DNA of 64,000 bases, taken from the NCBI GenBank assembly GCA_002071445.1, contig MWFE01000067.1, positions 1 through 64,000 of the forward strand. The letters run 5' to 3'. This document shows positions 29,960 to 40,400 of this stretch, in pieces. Positions within the stretch are counted from its first letter, which is position 1, and each line of letters begins with the position of its first letter. Both the position numbers and the translations under genes were made by a program. The notes under the pieces are model-generated. The model was not told where the DNA came from. It made no database searches and saw only the letters and a list, made by a program, of their open reading frames with translations. This DNA is from Bacteroidetes bacterium ADurb.Bin008. Its GTDB lineage: Bacteria > Bacteroidota > Bacteroidia > Bacteroidales > Tenuifilaceae.

Positions 29960-30481
29960 TTAATCAAATAAGGGTTTCTCTTTTTTAATGAAAGCCGAAG
30001 TAATCAGCGAAAAGAAAGTACCCATGAGTACAAAGCCAAATATTGACGAGAACATCAATAGCAACGGGGTTTGCATTTTACTTACCATTTTCATGGCCAT
30101 CTCAACCTGATCTTCGCTCATACCCTTCTCAAGGTACATTTCCTCAACGGCTTTCATCATGTTAGCCATATAGTCGGGGTCTATGAAGGTCACCAGCAGG
30201 TAGAAAAAGAAACCAAAGATTATGGAAGCAAAGAGAGAAATCAGCACACCAAAGCCTACGGCTTTTCCATAGGAAATAGAGCCACCAAGCACATCATCGC
30301 GAAACTTTTTCGTGCCGTAAAAAATAACTCCAATAAAAAATGCATAGTTCAGAATGGAGACCCATGCCGGAGAATTGTATATGTCCATAATATACTGAAT
30401 CAGGCTCAGAGCGATGAGGGCCAGCCCAAGGATTAAACCATAGTTCATTGAACTTCTCAAAGAGGCATTCTTATTTTCCAT
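29960..30481 (-). CDS. DUF4199 membrane protein
   Basis: The 173-residue protein has four hydrophobic segments and the DUF4199 arrangement: an N-terminal helix pair, the FRDDVLGGSISYGKAVGFGVLISLFAS loop, a charged middle portion and a C-terminal span. The function is unknown. The family often precedes a GT2 gene in Bacteroidota, as here, which hints at a role in lipid-linked sugar transfer. Confidence 0.8.
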   Translation of the reverse strand: MENKNASLRSSMNYGLILGLALIALSLIQYIMDIYNSPAWVSILNYAFFIGVIFYGTKKFRDDVLGGSISYGKAVGFGVLISLFASIIFGFFFYLLVTFIDPDYMANMMKAVEEMYLEKGMSEDQVEMAMKMVSKMQTPLLLMFSSIFGFVLMGTFFSLITSAFIKKEKPLFD

Positions 30482-30559
30482 AGCGTATATTAATTAAAAA
30501 ACAACGTTGATTGATTTTGTAAAAGTAATGATAAATTTTTTAAAGCGGCAATTTGTTCG

Positions 30560-30567
30560 TACCTTTG
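30560..30567 (+). promoter_or_regulatory. -7 promoter box of the SRP RNA gene
   Basis: TACCTTTG matches TAnnTTTG exactly and ends 5 bases before the predicted 5' end of the SRP RNA. The -33 TTTG is not clear; a T-rich stretch lies at 30535-30540. Confidence 0.65.
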
Positions 30568-30572
30568 CAGCC

Positions 30573-30669
30573 GGGTAAGTCTTATACGACCAGCTCCCAC
30601 TCAATCCCCCCAGGGTCGGAAGGCAGCAAGGGTAGGTGGTTGTAGCGGTGCGATATAAGTAACTTACCC
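30573..30669 (+). ncRNA. ffs: Signal recognition particle RNA (small bacterial type)
   Basis: This is a roughly 97-base RNA folding as one long hairpin: GGGTAAGT at the 5' end pairs with ACTTACCC at the 3' end. The conserved apical domain is present at about 30611-30634 (CAGGGTCGGAAGGCAGCAAG). It binds Ffh and directs membrane-protein insertion. A TACCTTTG promoter box lies just upstream and a T-rich stretch follows. It is encoded opposite to both neighbours. Confidence 0.95.
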
Positions 30670-30687
30670 ACTTTTTATTTTCACTGC

Positions 30688-32028
30688 CTAATTAAAGAAC
30701 TTTCCTACCTTATTAATGGCTGAAGGTAAAGCAAATACCACCACCCTGTCGTAGGCCTTAATCTCGGAATTTCCCACGGTGATATAGCTCGTTTCGCCGC
30801 TGACCACGCCTCCAATTATGGCATCCTTTGGAAAGTTGATATCTTTGATCTTTCCTTTTGTAATGGGAGAATTGGGTTTTACTATAAATTCCATTACCTC
30901 AGCATCGGTTCCGGTAAGGCACTTCACGCTCGACACCTCTGTGGTCATAGTGTAGCGAAATATCCGGCTGGCAGTAATCAACTTCTTATTGATCACCGTA
31001 TCGATTCCCATACCCTCGGCCAGTTGGATATAGTCTAAGTTTTCCACCTCGGCAATGGTCTTGCCAACGCCCATCTGTTTGGCAACCAGGCAAGCCAAAA
31101 TATTTGTTTCGGAATTACCGGTTACCGCCACAAAGGCATCCATATACTCTAACCCCTCCTGCTTCAGCAGCTCGGTATCCCTACCATCGCCATGGATCAC
31201 CAATGCATTTTTGAAATACAATGCCAAGCGGGTGCTTTTTTCCTTATCGTAGTCAATTAGTTTGACATTCACATCCTTTTCAAGCTCTGATGCAATACGA
31301 ACTCCTATCCGACTACCACCAAGGATCATCAGGTTGTTAACCTCTATGTTGGTTTTTCCCGAATACTTCAGCATATCCCTGATTCCCTTCTGGTTGGTGA
31401 TAACGTACACGATGTCGTTAACCCGAAAAGTATCATTCCCGCGTGGAATAATGGTTTCGCCATCCCTAGTTATGGCCACAGCCCTAAACTGCAACCTCTC
31501 GTTCCTTTTGGTAACCTGTACAAGGGATTGATCTATTACGGGGGCATCCTCATCCAGTTTAATCACTGCCAGCGAAAGTTTGCCTCCCGAAAAATCAACA
31601 AACTCGGCCGATCCGGTTTGCCCGAGTATGCCTATTACCTCCCTGGCGGCCAATTTTTCAGGATATATCAACGAATCGATTCCAAGGTTGAGGAATATGT
31701 CCTTATTGCTGGGCAACATGTACTCATTATTATCTATTCGGGAAATAACTTTTTTTGCCCCGAGGCGCTTGGCCAAAGTTGCGCTGATGATATTGGCCTC
31801 CTCAAAATGGGTAACCGCCACAAACAAATCGGCCTTATTAACATTAGCCTCCTTGAGCGCAGCGAAAGAAGCTGCCGACCCCTCTACTGTCAACACATCG
31901 ATGTTGGACGCAAGCTGGGCCAATTTTTCTGAATCGGGGTCGATGACAATAATATCATGATACTCATAGGATAGCATTCTGGCTAAATGCGAACCCACCT
32001 CTCCTGCTCCGGCAATAATAATTCTCAT
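30688..32028 (-). CDS. trkA: Trk system potassium transport regulator TrkA
   Basis: This 446-residue cytoplasmic protein has two RCK units: a Rossmann domain starting MRIIIAGAGEVGSHLARML and a second with LMILGGSRIGVRIASEL, each followed by a TrkA-C domain. TrkA binds NAD(H)/ATP and gates the TrkH/KtrB potassium channel. No trkH is in the window; it often sits beside trkA in Bacteroidota, so the partner must be elsewhere. Confidence 0.95.
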   Translation of the reverse strand: MRIIIAGAGEVGSHLARMLSYEYHDIIVIDPDSEKLAQLASNIDVLTVEGSAASFAALKEANVNKADLFVAVTHFEEANIISATLAKRLGAKKVISRIDNNEYMLPSNKDIFLNLGIDSLIYPEKLAAREVIGILGQTGSAEFVDFSGGKLSLAVIKLDEDAPVIDQSLVQVTKRNERLQFRAVAITRDGETIIPRGNDTFRVNDIVYVITNQKGIRDMLKYSGKTNIEVNNLMILGGSRIGVRIASELEKDVNVKLIDYDKEKSTRLALYFKNALVIHGDGRDTELLKQEGLEYMDAFVAVTGNSETNILACLVAKQMGVGKTIAEVENLDYIQLAEGMGIDTVINKKLITASRIFRYTMTTEVSSVKCLTGTDAEVMEFIVKPNSPITKGKIKDINFPKDAIIGGVVSGETSYITVGNSEIKAYDRVVVFALPSAINKVGKFFN

Positions 32029-32083
32029 TTAAACCAATTTTAAAATTATGGTGCAAAGTAAATTCAAAAGCAAATTAATTATT

Positions 32084-32091
32084 CAAAGTTA
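32084..32091 (-). promoter_or_regulatory. Possible -7 promoter box for trkA
   Basis: TAACTTTG on the minus strand matches TAnnTTTG and lies about 55 bases upstream of the trkA start. No good TTTG is found at -33. Confidence 0.4.
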
Positions 32092-32111
32092 GGGCAAAAT
32101 ATCTACCATGG

Positions 32112-34256
32112 TCATGTTTTTTTGGCATCATTCTCCATATTTAATATGAAAGCACCCTGTTTTTCAACAAAATGGAACGGAATCCCCTTCTGCAAGAGTA
32201 AATATGCTATGTCATCGTGTTTCCACGGAGGGATTGAACTGTCGATTACAATTTGCTTGGGGTGAAATAGTTGCAATATCTTAGCCAAATCAGCCTTTGA
32301 TTTGTTGCTTATTAAAAGTAAATCCACTGCCATGGGATTAGCAGCATTCATATCGTTCAACGAGTTACCAATAGGAATAAATATTGAACTTCCTGCAAAA
32401 CTTACCCACAAACCATAGCGGCTGTTGAGTACTGACAGGCCGTTGTCGTACCCGTCCGATGCGTTCTCGAATCCAATATGAGTCATCTTTTTGCCCCTGA
32501 ATAGCCCTTTTTTATTCATATACCCTTCGAGATTGAATGCATATTGATCCCACGGATTTTCTGAAAGCCCATCATGGAGCAGTGTAAAAACTTCTCCCCG
32601 GGTAAACCCTATCACACTCTTTTGCTTAACGCAAAAAACCACCATTTCCTGCTGTCTATCGCGCTGAATATGGGAATAACCATTTTCAACAAAAAACAGC
32701 AAAACGCAGATAAAAAAACCCATCAGCACTGCATAGCGTTTAGATTCCAGGAAAACTGCCAAGAGAACAACGGCCAAAATGACAACAACTGTTTGGGATG
32801 GGGTAATGGACAAACCCGTGGTAACGGAGTGGGGCAATGAGTCGGTAAATTTTACCAGCATATTCAACACCAGCAAGGTTTTATCAAGCAGCCAGCCCAC
32901 TCCGGCAGCAACAAAGGGTAATGGCGCAACTAGGATAAGCCCCACGGAAAGGTACAGTACAATGGACGCCAGTGGAATGGCGTAGAGGTTGGTGAAAATA
33001 AAGTAGTTGGGAAACTGGTGAAAATAATAGATGCTTATGGCAAAAGTGCCAATTTGAGCGGCAGCCGATACGGCCACCAAGGCCCAAATCTTATCGAGCC
33101 AACGGTTTTTCACATATAGCAAACCGTAGATATGCGGGTAAAAGAAAACGATGGACATAACAGCAAAGTACGAAAGCAGAAATCCTACCTCGGTAATCAG
33201 CATGGGGTTTATGGCAAGAATCACAAAGGCCGATGCGCTGAGCGTATTGTAAATATTTGTCTTTCGGCTAAAGGCGGTACCCGCAACAACAAGCGTGAAC
33301 ATTAGTGTAGCCCGGATTACCGATGGCGAGAAACCGGTGAAAATGGCAAAAAACCATAGAAGGCCAATGATAATGAAAGATTTTACAACCCTACCCCGCC
33401 TAATACGTCCCAAAAAGAAAAGGAAGGCAGAGATAGTTGCGTAGAATATCCCCACATGCAGTCCCGATACTGCCAGAATGTGCATGGCACCAGATGTGGA
33501 AAAAACCCGTTTGGTTTCATCGTCCAGCAAACTTTTATAGCCCATGGTAAGCGCCGACAGAACCGCCAGATTCCCTCCGCCAATTCCAACACTCTCGTAA
33601 AGATTTAGAAGAATACCCCGCAACCTGTAGGCAAATGAGATTAGCGGATTGACATCAATGCCGGTGACGAGCCATTCTCCGCTCTGTATGAAAGCCGTTC
33701 GGTATATCCCCTTTTTCGCCAAGTAGTCACGGTAATCAAACTGATAAGGGTTTAAGGCTTCGGGAATGGCTGAAAAGGATGATCTGGCGGCCACTATGGA
33801 ACCGTACCGGAGTGTGGCCATGAGGGTATCTTTGGATGAGAAGTAAAGCATTACCCGTTCGCCAATGGGTATCCATACATTGTCGATACGCTGCCACTCC
33901 ACCTCACCAAGAGTTCGATAGTTGGACGCCCGCTCTTCAACCGGCTCTAAAAGCCGGATAATAACCTCTTGATTTTTACCCTCCTTGATTACGCTCGAAC
34001 CTTTATGATTTGAAGTACAAACAATGCCAGCCAAAAAGAGGAATGCCATCACCACAACGCCTGTTACCCAACGATGCTGCCATTTTGAAGAAAAAAATAA
34101 TGATGCCATGTATAGCAGAAACAACACTACTAATAATAGGGAGAGGTGTAGTTGCGAAAATGGGATGCCAAACGACAGCCCCATAACAATCCCAGATATG
34201 TATGGTACTAAGAGCCGAAAGAATGGCACTTGACGGGTAAACTTTTCGTCAGCCAT
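32112..34256 (-). CDS. comEC: ComEC/Rec2-type DNA uptake channel protein
   Basis: The 714-residue membrane protein has the N-terminal DUF4131/OB region (about 30-190), then the Competence domain with the conserved TMGYKSLLDDETKRVFSTSGAMHILAVSGLHVG signature and some ten spans. The C-terminal 200 residues correspond to the metallo-beta-lactamase-like domain of classical ComEC, but I see no HxHxDH metal motif, so it is degenerate. It would transport single-stranded DNA across the inner membrane. It lies 84 bases upstream of trkA. Confidence 0.9.
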   Translation of the reverse strand: MADEKFTRQVPFFRLLVPYISGIVMGLSFGIPFSQLHLSLLLVVLFLLYMASLFFSSKWQHRWVTGVVVMAFLFLAGIVCTSNHKGSSVIKEGKNQEVIIRLLEPVEERASNYRTLGEVEWQRIDNVWIPIGERVMLYFSSKDTLMATLRYGSIVAARSSFSAIPEALNPYQFDYRDYLAKKGIYRTAFIQSGEWLVTGIDVNPLISFAYRLRGILLNLYESVGIGGGNLAVLSALTMGYKSLLDDETKRVFSTSGAMHILAVSGLHVGIFYATISAFLFFLGRIRRGRVVKSFIIIGLLWFFAIFTGFSPSVIRATLMFTLVVAGTAFSRKTNIYNTLSASAFVILAINPMLITEVGFLLSYFAVMSIVFFYPHIYGLLYVKNRWLDKIWALVAVSAAAQIGTFAISIYYFHQFPNYFIFTNLYAIPLASIVLYLSVGLILVAPLPFVAAGVGWLLDKTLLVLNMLVKFTDSLPHSVTTGLSITPSQTVVVILAVVLLAVFLESKRYAVLMGFFICVLLFFVENGYSHIQRDRQQEMVVFCVKQKSVIGFTRGEVFTLLHDGLSENPWDQYAFNLEGYMNKKGLFRGKKMTHIGFENASDGYDNGLSVLNSRYGLWVSFAGSSIFIPIGNSLNDMNAANPMAVDLLLISNKSKADLAKILQLFHPKQIVIDSSIPPWKHDDIAYLLLQKGIPFHFVEKQGAFILNMENDAKKT

Positions 34257-34443
34257 AGTTTTTGGGATTTGCCATACTAAGTAAACAAAAGTTTTTGATT
34301 TTTACAAACTTAACAAAGCAAGGACTTTTCCCTGTCCATTCCGCTGAATCAGATTAAAAAGTAGCCTTTCCAATTAACCAATACTGAATTAACCCCTTCG
34401 TGCCAGTATGCATATCGTAAGACGCAAGTAATTGAAATAAAAA

Positions 34444-34463
34444 AACCCCGGTTGCCCGGGGTT
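34444..34463 (-). terminator. Terminator of the giant T9SS gene
   Basis: AACCCCGG (34444-34451) and CCGGGGTT (34456-34463) form an 8-bp stem with a TTGC loop, followed on the minus strand by a T run. It lies 25 bases after the stop codon. The same 20-base hairpin ends the other T9SS gene at 48109-48128. Confidence 0.9.
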
Positions 34464-34487
34464 CTTTTAAGTTCATACTTTTGAGTA

Positions 34488-37400
34488 TTAGTACCTGTTC
34501 TTAATCATCTTCCTTACTGCCCTTTCTCCCCTGGCGTTTTCAATGCTGATCAGGTAAACGCCAAATGGCAGATTGTCAGTCGATATCGACAGCCTATCCT
34601 CGCTGTTGACAGGAATACTCATCAACTGCTGACCCATCAGGTTGAATATATTGACACGTACAACATCGTGTGCATTGTCAATCCAAATGGTATGGATAAA
34701 GGGATTGGGGTATGTATTGATATTAGCACCCCATGCAATGGTATTGACAGAGGTTACAGACACATCGTCCACGCTGCGCGGGAGAACTTTATACTCCTCG
34801 TAGCTGTAGTGAGCTATTCCAATAATATCATACCTTACATGGAGACTGAGAGGTGCCGAGTAGATGTCATCGTCAATCAGGGTTGGGCCTGAGCCATCAT
34901 CCACTCTCTTCTGTCCAAAGCCCACATTGGCATCGATACATTCAGCATTAGTCAACTTAACCAGAACACTCTCCCAAGATTCGCCATTCACGTCGTATGT
35001 ACTAACCTCAAAGGGTTCCGGTAGTTCATTACCCTGCGATATGACCACAAATTCAACTTGTACTCCCGACTGCGAGTCGAATGTCAGCTCGGTAAGGCCG
35101 TAGTACTCTTTAATCATACCCGACACTACAACATAATCGCCAATGGACGGAGCTATAGAAACTAAATTCTTATCATAGACATAGAGGCCATTCCAAGCAC
35201 CCACACCGTCCTGGATAAAGAATCCCTGGAACTCACCACCCGGGGCATTGTAGTGTAATGCAGTAACAATACCACTCGTTGTAATCGCCTGTCCGGCAAA
35301 CGGGCTATTGCCGCTTTCATCCTCAGTAAACTGGATATCGTGAATTGGGGTAAGATCAATAGTGGTTATGGTGACAGTCCAGATCTTTTGGGTTACCCCA
35401 TCCTGAGCAGTTACCGTGTATTGAACAGGCTGGCTGAAATCCTGTGCCACTCCGCTTGCCGGATCAATGGTAGCTCCCAGCGAAATGGTAATTTGTGGAA
35501 CTAAAGCAGTCAGGTCGGTTCCGGGCATAACCCGTAGCACTACCGTGGCATTCTGCGAGTTGATTACCTCCTCACTGGCCTGACCTTCTACAGTAAAGCT
35601 GAGAATCTCGGCCTCAGTGCTGACAGCAGCTTCGGTTATGGTTACAGTCCATTCTCTCTCGGTTTCGCCATCCTCGGCAACAATGGTATAAACAACCGGG
35701 TTGGTAAAATCCACAACGCTGGTTCCCGAGACTTGCTCTTCCCCGTTGATGTATGCTGTGGCACCGGCCGACAGGGTGAATTCGGGAACTATGGCATCGA
35801 GGCCAGAACCATGCAGCACCTCCAGAGTTACAGTAGCATTTTCAGTATCAATAACAGCAGGAGCCATTTGGTACTCAACGCTAAAGGCAATGATATCTGC
35901 CTCCTGGCTCAGGCCATAGAAATGCCAGCCTAAGTAATCAAATGTATTTATTGGGTACACAATCCATTCGCTATCGTCGGCATTGGTTCCGGCCGAAGCT
36001 GCCCAATCGGTATTGCCGGTGAGTACTGAACTCTTACGTACAATGGTATGATCAACTGCAGCTCCGGTTACTCCCGCCACATCGATATTGGCATCGCTGT
36101 CAGGATCGCCAAACACATCGATGATGTAGTAATCGGTCCCGTTATCGGTTCTCTCGATGGCCCTGGCATCATTTCCGTTGAAGTGAACAACGCTGGGATA
36201 GGCAAGTACCTCATCGGCATTGGCCGGATCGAAGAGGGTTGGCGCAATGGCATCGGTAATGATTACCCACACGTCGTTGGCAGCCAAAACTGCTCCTTGG
36301 GGGAAGTAGTGGTAATATTCCCATCCTCCACCGTTGGTAGCCTGTGCAATACGGTAATTATCAAGGCTTACGGGGATACCCGTGGGGTTGTAAATCTCCA
36401 AAGCCTTATTATTACCCGAACCCTCTATGTACTCGCTGATAAACAGGTCGGTATCGGGTTCGTCCATGGTGGTGAAGTGCCACTGCAAAGCACCTGACTT
36501 TGTAATGGCCGGCGAGGGATTGCCATACATATCCTCAAACACGCCCTCCACAGCATCGATGTAATACTCCGTTGTAAATTCCAGATTTGCAACAGGCAAT
36601 GTGACCGTACCGTCATCTATGGTGAAATCCTGCGATGTAACAGCAAGAGCCTGACTGTCGTCACTCATTTTTCGAATGATGAACTGCCCTGTACCATCGG
36701 TAATGAGCTCATCAAAGCCAATGCTTAAGGCAAATATGATGGATACCCCGGTGGCCTCATGAGCAGGATACCTGCTCACTATGCTTGGCATCAACTCATC
36801 GATAATGGTTATTGTCGTTGCTGTCTGATCGTAGAATGTGGGATCAATGGCATCGCTCACGCGGATATGGAAACTTCCCTGCACACCATTTTCAATGGTT
36901 ACCGTATAGGTACCGTTGGCTGCCGGTATGGGTCCTTCATCATTGATCAGATGCAGTGGCTCTCCATCGGCATCGCACACCCAAAGGTTAACGTTGGCAA
37001 TGTTTTCAGAGTTCCATGTAATGGTCAGCTCATCACCTGCATGGAAAGTTTCGCCGCCAAGCGGTGAGGTAAGTTCCAACACGCGCTCATCAATTACCAC
37101 GGTAACCTTGTAGTACATGGTTGTGGTACCATCCTCGGCCTTAACGGTTGCCAGCACCACATCGCCATTGGCAAAAGTTTGCGTTGCGAAGTCGGCCTCA
37201 TCTATAATGGTACCGTTTATGGCTACTGTTACAGTGGCATTGGCATCAGTTGGTATTGCCTCTATGCCTACGAAACCTGTAAAGTCGTCAACGTACAGGA
37301 TTGCCCCTGCGTCTGCCACCGGATCATTGACTACAACACCCAGTAACTGTAGGGCGTCCTCTCCACCCAGTGTGAAAGTAGCCAATGTGGCAACGCCGGA

Positions 37401-40400
37401 TGGCAATTCGGTGGTAAACGTAGCGCTCTTCGTATCGGTAGCGTTATCGTTCTCATCCTCAACGGGCGACAGGGTAATCGTGTACTCCTCACCCTTGAGC
37501 AATAGCGCATTGGGAACAATGGTAATCAACGTTTTTGCTTCGTTAATGGTGGCTGTGAAGCCAACGGGATCGGTACCATCAGTGAAACTGATAAGCCCTG
37601 CCACATTGTCGTTGGTAATCTCACTGTTATCCAGATTGCGAACGGGTTTGCTGAACGAAATGATGGGCTGTACATTGACGGGTACATCCACGGCACCGTT
37701 GGCCGGATTGAACATAACAATGGGCGGAAGATTACCCTGATCAGCAGTTCCAACTACCTTGATATTGTCAATCCTATTGTTACCTGCTTCCGTAGATGCT
37801 CCGGTCAGGGTAATCCTCACGGCAAAGTTGGGATTATTCCCTACGCCCTCTACTCCTGCAAAATCAATATCCACCAGCTGATTTACCAACCAGTCGTTTG
37901 TAAAGGCAGAAATATCAAAGGTCTCTTTAACTATCCAGTCTGTTCCGTTGATGGTGTACTCAACCTGCTGGTGAGTAAAGCCGGTGCCTGTTCGGCGTGT
38001 GGGGTATGAAACACGAATGTCATCGTAACCTTCGGTAGAGACAGATAGTATGAAGTACTTACCGTTGTTTTCCTGGTCAGTTCCTCCACGCGGAGCGAAG
38101 CTTCCGCCATTCTCCTCTCCCTCAACACCGTTGATAGTGGTACCGGCAAATGAGTAGGCCTGAGTAAAAGTATATGTTAACACTCCTTCTCCCAACGTCG
38201 ATGCAATGGGCTGCTCCCAGTTCTGATTATTCCCGGGCACATTGCTGTTAAAATTCCAGTAGGCAATGAGCTCCGGTTCTTGAGGCAATTGCTCCATTTC
38301 CACCTCAACAGACTGATCTTCCATTACATCATCCACAGTACCCTGGGCAGTTACATAACCCGCTGCAGTAACAGTGTAGTTGTATGATTCGCCGGCACCC
38401 ACCTCAAACTGGTTTGCTCCCTGCGGAAGGACAACTGCTGAACTTTCGTTCTGGTTAAGCGGAACAACGGTTACCGTTGCGCCGGGAATGGGGTTACCCT
38501 CTCCGTCAACCACATCGAAGGATAGCAGGAAGGTTTTCAATTTGAATACAAAGGCGATTTCAGAGGGATTGCCCACGTTGAATACCACCCTACCCAGAGA
38601 GGTTTCACCGGTGATGTAGTCACCCTCCCTGCCTGCACCCTTGGCGGGCGAATTGTCAATATAAATCACCAGAGTAGCAGTTTCGCCATTATCGTTAATA
38701 ACCTGCCAGAAGGGTTCGCCATTAACTTCAGGGGGCAAGGGAGCCCAAACTCCATTAGCAAAAGCTTCAATGGCTGACACCTCCGATGCATCATTCCATG
38801 TTATCTCTATTTCCACGGGATCGTTGGGCCAGTTGTCGTAAAACTCAACCTCATCGGTATCAAGAGTGGCGCTGATAATCTGAACATCGGTAAGGGTAAC
38901 CTTGTAGTAGATGGTCGTGGTGCCATTCTCAGCCACAACGGTGGCCACCACCACATCGCCATTGGCAAGAGGTTGTGTTTCGTAATCAGCCTCATCCACC
39001 GGAGTGCCATTGATGGTAATGGTTACTGTGGCATTGGCATCGGTTGGAGTAACCACTATTCCCGCAAAGTCTTCAAATTCGGGAACATAGAGCGAGGCTC
39101 CAGCATCGGCCTCGGGGTCATTCACCTGAATTCCGTATAGAATCAGCACATCTTCACCGCCCAGTGTAAAGGTAGCCAACGTGGCGTTGGTAGATGGCAA
39201 TTCGGTGGTAAACGTAGCGCTCTTCGTATCGGTAGCGTTATCGTTCTCATCCTCAACGGGTGCAAGGGTAATGGTGTAGGCAACACCCTTGAGCAGCAGC
39301 GCATCGGGGGTAATGGTAATCAACGTTTTTGCTTCGTTAATGGTGGCCGTGAAGCCAACAGGATCGCTGCCATCGGTGAAGCCGATAAGCCCTGCCACAT
39401 TGCCATTGGTAATCTCACTATCGTCGAGATTGCGAACGGGTTTGCTAAACGTAATGGTAGGCTCCACATTAACAGGCACTTCTTCTGCTCCGTTAGTTGG
39501 ATTGAAAGTTACCTGAGGTGGTAAGTGTCCTGCAGGCTCACCCGTAATAATAATGTCATCAATACGGTTGGTACCAGCAACAGCAACGGTTCCTCCGTTT
39601 ACAGATACCTCGGTTGTATTAACCCAGCGCAGGAACAGCTGAGTCTGATTGTTGCACTCTGCAGGTAGTTCTGCATTGCTCACCACACCAGAGGTGAAGT
39701 TGTTGGCAACCACAATATCTTCTACCGCATCTACCCAATCATTGCCATTGAGCGAATACTGAATGCTAAAATCGCGCGGGCCGGTGTTGCTTCCCCTCTG
39801 AACCGAACTTACCCTAATGGCTTTATATCCGCTTGTGGAAACAACCACCTGCCAATACTTGTTGAACGGTTCGCCATCCCATGTAGTGCTGTTAGGTGCT
39901 AATCCGGCACCTGGATTTCCTTGTACCCATGCAGTAAACAATGCTCCCACAATGGATATTGTTCCATTTCCCTCATCGGGTGTGTAGAGCGAAATATCGT
40001 TTCCTCCATTGGTAACGGCTTCTCGCTTGGCTTCATTTTCGAAATCCCAACGAGCTATCACCTCTCTTGTATCAACGTTAAGAACTACATCGATGAGCTT
40101 ATCTGCCACAACATCCTCCTCAATTCCCTGGTACTCTTCGTAACCCGCTGCCGTAACGGTATAGTTGTAAGATTGGCTTGCGCCCACATTGAACTGATTT
40201 GCTCCCAGCGGAATGACAACTGCTGCGTCTTCGTCTGGATCGACAGGCTCAACGTTTACCGCTGCTCCGGGAATGGGGTTACCCTCTCCGTCAACCACAT
40301 CGAAGGTTAGCATGAAGGTTTTCAACTTGAATATAAAGGTGATTTCTGAGGGGTTGCCCACATTGAACACCACCCTGCCTAGTGAAGTTTCTCCTGTATA

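Noticed and set aside
37117..37740. Long plus-strand frames inside the giant T9SS gene
   Set aside because: They arise from the Thr/Val/Asn-rich codon pattern of the real gene on the other strand and repeat with its internal duplications.
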